Below are positions 55,768-64,000 of a DNA stretch of 64,000 bases, piece by piece. Location: positions 81,516,298 through 81,580,297 of the forward strand of contig NC_134138.1 in the NCBI RefSeq assembly GCF_033958435.1, in the 5' to 3' direction. Position 1 is the stretch's first letter. Each line of letters starts with the position of its first letter. The stretch comes from Carettochelys insculpta (lineage: Eukaryota > Chordata > Testudines > Carettochelyidae). The notes beneath the pieces were generated by a model. The model made no database searches and was not told the origin of the DNA. It was given only the letters and a program-made list of their open reading frames with translations. The position numbers were made by a program, and so were the translations under genes.

Positions 55768-58700
55768 TCTGGACTAGTAATTCTTCCTCATGAGCTGTGC
55801 CTGTGCCAGGCCTGAGGGAATGGCCGAAAGATAATCTTCCTACTGACACAGATTATCTCCTCTTGTGGTAAAACCCATGGGAGGTGGCTCTCTCTAGTGG
55901 AATGTTCTGTGAGGGTTCCTGTGGGGAGATCCCCCTCATTCACCCATTGAAGATAAAGATGGTGAACAAGGCCATAATGCCAACCTTCAAGCCTGGAAAA
56001 TTCTGGAGGAGCCACAGAAGGCCAGAGCCATCCATGTGGAGGCTCTATTTTCTTCCACTGATTCTAGTCCCTGGCTGAGGTACTTCTCTTGGCTGTGTCT
56101 CTCTACTGGATGCCCCTGTGATGCTGGTAAACCAGATGCCAGCTCTTGCCAAGTCTGTAGGCATCAGCTGAGCACTGACAAACTCACACCTGGAAACTGG
56201 AGCAATTTATCAGTACATTGGTTTTGTTCAGAATACATATTCGTCTTATAAGAAAGTATTTAGTATTTAGACAATACAAAATACTTGTACATTTCTGTAC
56301 ACACTAATCTCACTTGAAATGTCCATATTCTGTGCTAAAAGGAAATATGTAAGTTTTATTATTTTATAACTTTGAGTATGTTTCCTTTGAACTTTTGAAC
56401 TCAGGCACAGGAATTGTCTCCTGGTCCAGTGAGGAGGCCTAACAACATGAAAAGGGGATGCTATGGAACATCACTAAACATAGGATTGGTGACTGGTCCT
56501 ATGATACCTAGGAAATGCTATGTGCATGCAAGCTTGTCTCAAGGACTGGAAGGCTAAGTGTAAAAGGATAAAACAAGGCTGCCAGAAAAATGTTCATCTC
56601 TTTGCTGTTTGAAATCTCACAGGGCTAGAGACACTGAACTAAGGAAGAGATCCCAGGGGTTACCTCAGGGTCTGCCCTAAAGGACGTTTTAAACTGAAGA
56701 TTATTACATCTCTGTCCTCTCTGGGAGCCATGGATGCGAATTCAGTGGCATGGCCATGCTTGCTTTAACTTGTAAGTAACCATTGTGTTCCCTTTCCTGG
56801 TTAATAACTCTTTAGTTAGTTTATTACAAGATTGGTTACAAGTGTGTGAGATCTGAGGTACAAACTGGTCTGAAGATTGTGACCAGTTCCCTGGGACTCC
56901 AAGTTACCTGAATACGTTGTCATCTTTGGTATATGTGACTAATTATTACCAAGTCCAGCTTGCTCGGGTGGCATGGTACCTAGGAGAGCCTAAGGGCTCT
57001 CTGTGACTCTCTGGGGTCTGTGACTCTGTGGGAAGCCTGTTACAGCAATCCAGGAAGTTACACTTGTTGCTGGGTTGGGGAAATCTAATTATGGAACATG
57101 CCGCCAATCTGGGGTGTCTGTCCTGCTTCCTATCAGCCTGCCTTGAGGTTTGCACTCAGAGTCCTGAGCCACTCCAGACAGCGTGACAGTGCCCCTCTCT
57201 GTGAGGCTCCTGTGACCACTCGTGGGGACTACAGTATAGGCAGTTCCCCGATTTTTATCTGAAGTCCTTCTGCTATTTGGTAAGGCCTCAGTTTCTGGAA
57301 TAAAAAGATGGCAGCCAATCCTGATTTTCATTTTTTAAAAAGTAAGTCAGTTTCTTTTCCTGAGAGCTGAATGCTGCCTAAAAGCTCAGGAACCAGAGGG
57401 CACAAAAAGAGAACCCAAACTTCATGGAAAACAGTCATGCTACTTAAGCCAATCTTAGAACTTTTGGGGACCTGGCATGTGTTTTTTGAATGCCCAGGTG
57501 TGGTGACATGATTATCTACCCTAATGAATAACGACTGGCCCACAGGAGGAGTGACCATGTGCATCCCAAATGGTTCCACCTTCTGCCTGCTCAGTGTGCC
57601 TAGTCTGCACTTCCTGCTCTCAGGACTCACAGAAAGACCATGTGGTGATGTCTAATGGGGAGAGAAGCAAAAGTAAACAGTGCAGCAGGGACAGCTGAGC
57701 CTCTACTGCATACAGAAGGGTTAAGACCCCACAAACAAATAGTCCTCTTCCTTTCAGGATGAGGTGGAGGGGTGTGTGAGACAGGCTGACAAAGACCTTG
57801 GCCTAGAAAGACCTATTTTTTCTTTTTGTTTTGTAAATACAGCAATTGGCCCAGTTCTCCATTTTAACGCTGTTGTTAGATAGAAAATTCAGATCTCCAG
57901 ATCTGTCAGGAACCAAATTTGGTAATATGGTTCTGTAATTTGGTGAATGCAGATGGATGATGATATAACCTGTTTATAAACTGCAGCAAATTTATATCAC
58001 TTATAAATGTCTTTATGCCTGAAAAATTCTTATAACTTTTTTCTCAATTGATTGCTTTATTTTTTCTCCCACATAAATGTCATGTAAGGATATGATACAA
58101 TATCATATGAATGTCAATGAAAAGAGCCCCAAACTTTTGCTTTACTTTTATCCTCAATTGTCCCCCAAAAGCAGATCCCTCTTTTCTGTTTCGTTTGTAA
58201 AGAAATTGGATTGGACTGCAAAATTCAATCCCTGCAAAGTTTTGTTTCTGTTAGAAGTTGTGGGGAGTGGTGGAAAAGAGAATTTTAACCATACATACAT
58301 GTGTAACTCCTAGGTATGCTGTGAGACGTCATGAATACTGATCAGCACTTCATCATATTATTAAGTTCCATGGGAGCACCTTACTTAAATAAAAGCTTAA
58401 ATTTTGCGGAGTGGTGGCTGTCTAGATGTGTCAGGATGATTTCACTGAATTATAAAGAAACCTTTGTGTAGCCTACACAACCAAAGAAGACCCATACGCA
58501 ACTTACTGCAGGCTTGATTCTTGTTTTTTTTACTAATAGTATGTCAGAGGTAATCAGTCAGAGGTGTGACTTATTGAGTTGACATATTCATGCTAACATT
58601 GATGTAGCTAGCTCAGATAACAATGGCAGTCACATGTGGTGGCATATCACTGGCTAGCCGCTTAACTACATACTTGCCTTGTTCAGTGACAACTCTAACT

Positions 58701-59592
58701 ACAGTGTAGCTAAACCCTGTCTCCTTGACACCTTTATTTGTCCTCACTCTATGGAATCCTAGTATCAGTGAGACTTCTGAAATGCATATGATCTGAGGAA
58801 GATGGGGCAAAATGGAGCAAACCAATACTCTGGGGTAACACTCTCTGCAAGGGGCTCGATCTCTGCCCCACAGTGGAAAATGGTGAGTGGGACAGTGGCA
58901 CTGCAAAGGTCTGCTGGCCTGTTGTTCACAATGCCCTAGGTGGGAAAGGCACCAGCTCATACCTTGCAATGTCAGAGGTAGCCAGCTGAGCAGCCAGACT
59001 CGCCCTTTGGAATTAAGAATTCCCAGTAAGTCTTGGCCCTTCTGTGTTTTTGTAGGGAGCAACCTTTCATTTACGCTCTGCAACTTCTGTAGGGCTTTGC
59101 CCTAAAACTATTAGTGTATTAAAGTCATACATTTAGAAGAGATTAACTGATGTGATAGCTGAAGGCTTTGGCATGATACAGGCAGACAATGAAGGACTAG
59201 CCCAGTGGAATAAGTCTGCTTAGGAAGGAAATGTGAACAATACAAGTATAAAAGGATGAAGAGCAGAGTATATTTGACACCACTTTAGGGGGATCTCGTA
59301 GCACAGGGAGTGCTAACAGGGACTGGTGTTGAAAAGAACTGAGTTGCCCCTACAAGGGAATGGTTTGTGTGACATACAGTCCTTTTGTCTTTCTGGTGTG
59401 TAAAAAAAATAAGTGAGAGCTAAAATTATTCTAGAAATACTATTGCAAATTGCTGTGGCTTAGATCATTGCTGTAGAGCTATCATTGTTCATTGCTGCCA
59501 GTGTGCTCAGGGCTGTACATAGCACAAAATAAAGCAGCTCATTCAGTCAGTCGCACCTATTCACGTGAGGCATCCCACGGTGCTCCTTATGG
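55768..59592. other. Anonymous DNA, no gene seen
   Basis: Several short frames, none with a domain. The 156-codon minus frame at 58613-59083 is the longest; no motif, signal or family recognised. About 58590-58710 has faint MITE-like ends (CTACAGTGTAGCT). Confidence 0.35.
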
Positions 59593-59713
59593 CTAGGGGG
59601 ACCAGATAGCAAGTGTGGAAAGCTGGGACCAGGGTTGAGAAGTAATAGGCACCTATCTAAGAAAAAGCCCCAATACTGGGTCTGTCCCTATAAAATCAGG
59701 ACATCTTGTCACA
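59593..59713. mobile_element. Short MITE, about 121 bp
   Basis: Ends GGGGGACCAGATAGCAAGTG and the reverse complement TGTGACAAGATGTCCTGAT, with internal AATAGGCACCTATCTAAG and AAAAAGCCCCAATACTGGG. I recall this small 'ACCAGAT' repeat as widespread in reptile genomes. Non-coding. Confidence 0.6.
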
Positions 59714-62073
59714 GAGGTGACTGGTGTGGGAATTGCAGTGGGGTAGGACTGGCCACGTGCTCCTGCCCAGCCCTCTCCCTGCCACTGCTCTGCCCATGCC
59801 CCATCCCTTCCCTGCTCATCTCCCCACCCCCCCACTCCATCCCCACCTGTCATGTCCAGTGCATATGGAAAATTGCCATGTCCTCTCCCCTGGAGAGGCG
59901 TAGCCTAGGAGTAGCGCAAGCTAGGGAGCTCGCATTGCTCTCATGCTGCACTGCTCCAAGGCAGGCCCCACAATCATCAGAAGCAGCACAGGGCAGCATT
60001 GACAGTGAGTGGGGAGGGATGGGGGCACAATCCTGCGGGGCTGGGGAGAGTACATCTCCCTGCGCACAACCCCCACCCATCATCTAGGTCTATTCACCTT
60101 AATTATGCAAAGTTATTTATGCACATATGGGTAGGATACAGTCCTAAACCACTGACAGACATGACAAGATCAAGGGGAGGGAGTATCCTGGAAGTTTATT
60201 TTAATTATTATTCATAGTTGTGGTGGTTGATGAATAGTGTAGCATTTGTTCTAGCAAGGTATGAAATGGGGAAGTAGTGTCTGAGTGAGTAGTACATCAT
60301 CTCTAAAGTGTTTCCTTTCCTTCTATTTAACAGAAGATAGCACAAATGCGTGTGCTTCTCTGTAACGTTCATGCCCGGAGGTTGGATCACACTGATAAAA
60401 AATGAGATGCAAAGTTAGTATCTGTGAGTTACATTATTGTGTAGTTTTAAAAATCTGGCGTGAACTAAGCAAAGGAATGTCTCTTTCGCAGTAGATTGTG
60501 GGTGTTTTGTGTCAGACTTCCCCCAAGAGTTAATTTGCAAAGAATGCATGATGGGGTTTAGCAACATCACTAGCGTATGGGCTTTATTTCTGTTGATACA
60601 GGAATTCATAAAGGGAAGCACCACATGGTGGCGCTCTGGTTGTGCACAAATTAATGGTCTTTTCATTCTAATGAACAAATTCCTCACAGTGTGGTTAAAA
60701 CGCATCCACTTTCCCCTTAGAATTTGTCATGGGTCATGGGGAAACGCTGTACTGTTGTTGTCTGTGCCTCTCCCCATGGCTCCTTCCCCTACAGCCTGGC
60801 TTTTCCTCTGCTGCCCGGGGCTGCAGCCACTGGTGCAGGGAATGGGAAACCGCAGCCGCTCTTCCCACAGCAGCGCCTGTCCGGTAGTGAACAACAGGGG
60901 ACTCGTTTAATGATGCTCCTAACCCCACCTTCTGCGTTTCTTTCCTTTTCTCCGTTTAGAGCAATAGAGTCCCTCAGCTACAGGAGAAGGGCTTTTGCGT
61001 CACTTCGACATTCCCAGGAAAGCCGTGTTTTCCCAAGTGCGGCAAAGGGGCTCTTGCAACCACACGGAAGCACTGGGCTGAGGGTGCAGGACTCTAAAAT
61101 TGCAGTGCAACCATTTGGACTTGGGCTGGAGCTTGGGCTCTGGGACTCACAGAGGGGGAAGTCTAGCCTGAGCTTGAACACTGACATGGCAGTTTACAGC
61201 CCCACAACCCAAGCCCTGCAAACCTGCATCAGTTGGTGTGGGGGGTCTGTTATCTCAGCAAAGACTTACGCTTTGTGTCACTTTTGCACGTCTGACAGTG
61301 CACCAGGCACTTGCAAGCTCTGCTGCCTTGGCCCACCACTCCCTAGGAAATGACCTGCTGGAAGAGAAGAGTGGTGCGTTCAGACCTCCAGAAGTGCCTC
61401 TAGAGGCTTCCTACGATCAGCTGCAGTCAGAACCAGGGAGAGTTGGTCTTTCAGCACCTCAAATGGCCAAGAGGAAGCAGATTGGAAACAATCAAGGCCT
61501 AGCAAACCACATACAAGTTTCCAAACCTTCAGAAAGTGACAGGTGGCCAGTGGCACCTCCCTGCTACTTCCAGTAGTACAGACCACCTGGCTGCTTCTAT
61601 GGGACTCAGTTCTGGGTGTAGCCAGGATAAGGAAGGTAGGTTCCTACCACCCTAACCTAAGTAATCAGCCCAGTCAGTGTCTTATCTTGGCAATATTAGG
61701 ACTTAGCAGCCAGGCAGCTGTTTGTAGCTGAGATTTAATTTACTTTCTATTAACCCAGGAAAAGGGCTGGTTTTAGACTCACTGAGGCCCAGGGAAGACA
61801 CTAAGAAGAGGGCCCCAACCCCACCTCCTCTACCTGCTCACATGTTGGGTTTCTGCAACATGTCTGACAACTGAGCCTCACTGTTTGGAACTGAAGCCTG
61901 AACCCGACCCTGACAGGGACTCCCTGTATTACACTGTCAGGTCTTGGTGATGTGGGCTGTATCTGGTGTTTTATCGGTACGGAAGTTGTGTATTTTTCAT
62001 TTTTTGTTGGCAGTAGATCAGAATCAACTTTAGCTGACAACAGTTTGTGTTGTCTGCTTCTGGACTCAGGGCA
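59714..62073. other. Anonymous DNA, no gene seen
   Basis: Moderately G+C-rich in 59740-60080 and 60720-61450, giving open frames up to 209 codons (60724-61353), but overlapping frames exist on both strands and no domain is visible. A distant promoter-proximal or old retroelement origin is possible; unproven. Confidence 0.3.
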
Positions 62074-62245
62074 TAGCTGTGTTAATCTGTAGCTTCACAA
62101 CAAAAAAGAAAAAAAAAGCAGCCCTGTGGCACCTGAAAGACTAACAATTTTATTTATTAGGTGATGAGCTTTCATGGGTAAGACTCCACTTCTTCTGATT
62201 CTGATGCACAAATGAGCAAACAGGGTATATATACGGCAGGGAACA
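62074..62245 (-). mobile_element. Single-arm copy of the hammerhead-motif repeat family
   Basis: On the minus strand: CAGAAGAAGTGG .. hairpin GTGG..CCAT .. GAAAGC (about 62200-62168), then ACCTAATAAATAAAATTG, TAGTCTTTCAGGTGCCACAG and GCTGCTTTTTTTT, the same order as the right arm at 11298-11384. No inverted partner. Confidence 0.65.
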
Positions 62246-62555
62246 GGGAAGAAAGAAGAAGGACAAAAGAGAAAAGAAAAAAAGTGGGGGAAGTCACTTA
62301 TCATTAAGAGAACCTCTGGAAAAAGTAATTAAGCAGGATGGTTGCCATTCCTGAGAATATCAAAGGTGGGTGAATTCCCCTTGTAATGCGTGAGATAATT
62401 GAGATCTCCGTTAAGCCCCTGGTTAAATGTGTCAAACCTATAAATGAATTCCAGTTCAGATATCTCCTTTTGCAATCTAGTGTTAAAATGCCTTTGTCAC
62501 AGGATTGCCACCTTGAGATCTGTTATTGTATATCCTGCCAGATTAAAGCCTTCCT
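62246..62555. other. Anonymous DNA
   Basis: Probably the continuation of the repeat above (GGTATATATACGG near 62223 and ATTCCAGTTCAGATATCTCC near 62450 look repeat-derived). No gene. Confidence 0.3.
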
Positions 62556-62636
62556 ATTTCATAGAACTGGAAGTGACCTTCAGAGGTTGTTGAGTCCAGT
62601 TCCCTGGCCTTGCAGCAGGGCCTATCACCCTCCCTG
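62556..62636 (-). mobile_element. CR1-type 3' fragment, antisense
   Basis: TTTCATAGAACTGGAAGTGACC then TTGAGTCCAGTTCCC and GCAGCAGGGCCTATCACCCTCCC, the same reversed CR1 end as at 49555-49655. Confidence 0.72.
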
Positions 62637-62639
62637 TGG

Positions 62640-62870
62640 GGTCCTCGGCAGGGAGGAGAGGGTGTGGGAAGCAGGTAATGCCAGAGAGTGGGTCTGATGG
62701 GGGTGGAGGGTGCGGGCTCAGTGGAGACGGGGGTACAGGATCAGTGGGGGCGGGGGGGCAGGCTCAGCAGGGGCGGAGGGTGCGGGCTCAGTGGGGGGCA
62801 GAGGTTACGGGTTCGGCGGGGGCGGAGGGTGAGGGCTCTGCAGGGGGAGCTGCCAGGCGGGCCAGGGGGC
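62640..62870. repeat. G-rich degenerate tandem repeat, about 30-bp unit
   Basis: GGTGCGGGCTCAGTGGGGGCGGGG-type units recur about six times on + (C-rich on -). It sits at the 3' end of the Myb-type gene, where it encodes repeated PSAPAEP residues. Confidence 0.65.
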
Positions 62871-64000
62871 AGCTAACATTGTCTGCATGGTCCCGGAAGG
62901 TGTAGCCAATGCCCTTCAAGGTGGTCAGCAGCTTCTCCCAGGCTGCCCTCCGCCATTCCATCTTGGCCTTGGCGCGCCACATGCTGCTCGGCCACCTCAG
63001 CCTGCCACATGCTGGCTTGCTGGGGCCTCCTTGGCCCGGCAGGGAGCCCTCCAGCCATGGTCCCAACGGCACGCCACATGGGGTGGCGCCCGGGCACCTC
63101 CGAGGGCTGCAGGGGGGCTCTCGGGGTTGAGAGACGGCACAGGGCTCTCCTGGCCCATGGATGGTGTGGCTGTATGGACAGGGGGACAGCATGTCAGTAA
63201 TGTGCCCCAGACAGAGGGGGCCTGGCTGTGGCCCACCCGCCCGAGCCCACCCAATGGGGCCCCCGCTCCCCCCAAAGGACACTGACCCCCCCAAGGGGCA
63301 CTGACTCACCCCCTGTGGGCTGGGCCTCCTGGCCTGGGGGTGCATCCAGGGGGGGTCTCTCATGCAGGTGGCCCTTCCCGGCCTGCGGTGTGCAGGTCCC
63401 AGGTGCTGTCCAGCACTGACTGGCTGCTGCCCCTCTGTGGCTTGCAGTGCTGTCCACTGAAGGCGAGTGCTGGGCATTGCTGGTGGGCCACCGTGGGGTG
63501 CCGCATCCCATGTGGGAGCTGGCCTCTGTGCAGCCCGGGACCACCGGTCCTATGTGCGGGCGACTAGCCATTGCGTTGCCCCCACCCTCTGGAGCAGGTA
63601 TGCACCCGCCGTATGTACCAGAGGGTGCCTCGGCGACGTCTGGGGATGTCTGGCTCTCTGTCGCCCAGCTGGAGGAACAGGAGGGGAGGACGATGGTGCG
63701 GTCCCCTTCCTCACTTGACCACTTTGTGGTCCCCTCGCCCTCCTGGGTCTCTGGTCCGGGCTGCTCCACCTGCAGCTCCTTGGCCAAGGTGTCCAGGAAC
63801 GACGGGGGTGGGGAGCTGTCCTGGGGCCCCAGGATGCCCCAGAGCTCTCAGAAGAAGGGGCACGTGGCTAGAGCTGCCCCAGAGTGGCTGGCCTGGTCCC
63901 TGGCCCAGGCATAGCCCTGCCACAGCTCCTTTACCTTTTAGCGTACCTGGTCTCTTGTACACTCCAGGTGGCCCCTGGTCTGGAGTCCCTGAGCCAGGCA
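62640..64000 (-). pseudogene. Myb/SANT-like protein of another Harbinger element, cut by the right window edge
   Basis: On the minus strand the edge gives the end of the Myb-like domain, KELWQGYAWARDQASHSGAA then ATCPF and ELWGILGPQDSSPPPS (about 63965-63810), closely like the element B protein (KELQQGYAWARDTASRSGAA, CPFSRELREILGPQ). A long P/S-rich linker follows (open at 63787-63194, then 63477-62788 in another frame), and the end KMEWRRAAWEKLLTTLKGIGYTF is a charged tail like other Harbinger partners. A stop inside the domain (about 63940) and frame changes indicate a broken gene. The start and the matching transposase would lie beyond 64000. Several overlapping plus-strand frames are shadows. 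Confidence 0.7.

Noticed and set aside
58613..59083. 156-codon minus-strand frame
   Set aside because: No recognisable family or motif; cysteine and histidine residues are scattered without zinc-finger spacing.
60509..61353. Overlapping frames of 133 and 209 codons
   Set aside because: No domain, no splice or start context, competing frames on the other strand, and C-rich composition that favours chance open frames.
62640..63914. Plus-strand frames over the right-edge Harbinger gene
   Set aside because: The Myb-type similarity is on the minus strand; plus frames are shadows in G+C-rich sequence.
1..64000. CRISPR arrays, operons, bacterial promoters or phage modules
   Set aside because: No regularly spaced direct repeats with unique spacers and no prokaryotic gene; repeat content is vertebrate.

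Overview
This window looks like nuclear DNA from a vertebrate, most probably a cryptodiran turtle. The evidence is repeat content: CR1-type LINE 3' tails ending in ATTCTATGA words, a tRNA-headed SINE with a CR1-like tail (the tortoise Pol III/SINE design), Ty3/Gypsy-like LTRs of a kind I associate with turtles, and very many miniature elements with ends close to GGCTAYGTCTACAC. I see no convincing host protein-coding exon, no structural RNA gene and no prokaryotic gene. It reads as a gene-poor intergenic or deep-intronic tract built mostly from layered transposable elements. The species call is an inference from repeat families remembered from turtle genomes, not a search result.

Layout. Bases 1-6815 hold three PIF/Harbinger elements nested inside each other. 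An old element A (transposase pieces 91-967 and 5606-5758, Myb-type remnant near 6118-6426, right end 6815) is interrupted by a 4.6-kb element B (968-5605). B carries a transposase gene on + (1324-2659, with a recognisable intron) and a convergent Myb/SANT-like gene on - (3604-5155). B is in turn interrupted in its transposase 3' UTR by a 710-bp deletion derivative C (2744-3453), flanked by a TAT duplication. A related Myb-type gene runs off the right edge (62640-64000, -). From 7 to 62 kb the recognisable material is: CR1 fragments at several ages; a decayed non-CR1 LINE (14930-17288); LTR-type elements (about 13.5-14.2, 29.3-29.8, 33.3-33.95, 36.6-37.4 and 53.0-54.2 kb); two non-autonomous hAT elements with 8-bp target duplications (22705-23161, 53210-53543); about fifteen MITEs; a 462-bp near-perfect inverted repeat of a Penelope-like, hammerhead-motif family (10923-11384) with relatives at 31.2 and 62.1 kb; and several micro- and minisatellites.

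How the parts work together. The autonomous-type Harbinger element B supplies the two proteins this superfamily uses: a DDE nuclease and a Myb-like DNA-binding partner. C and several MITEs share its terminal motif and leave 3-bp duplications, so they are plausible non-autonomous clients of this or a close relative. The CR1 copies are the likely machinery for the SINE tail. All coding copies seen here are broken by stops, frameshifts or insertions, so none should be active in this copy. The remaining stretches are A+T-rich anonymous DNA in which I can name nothing.
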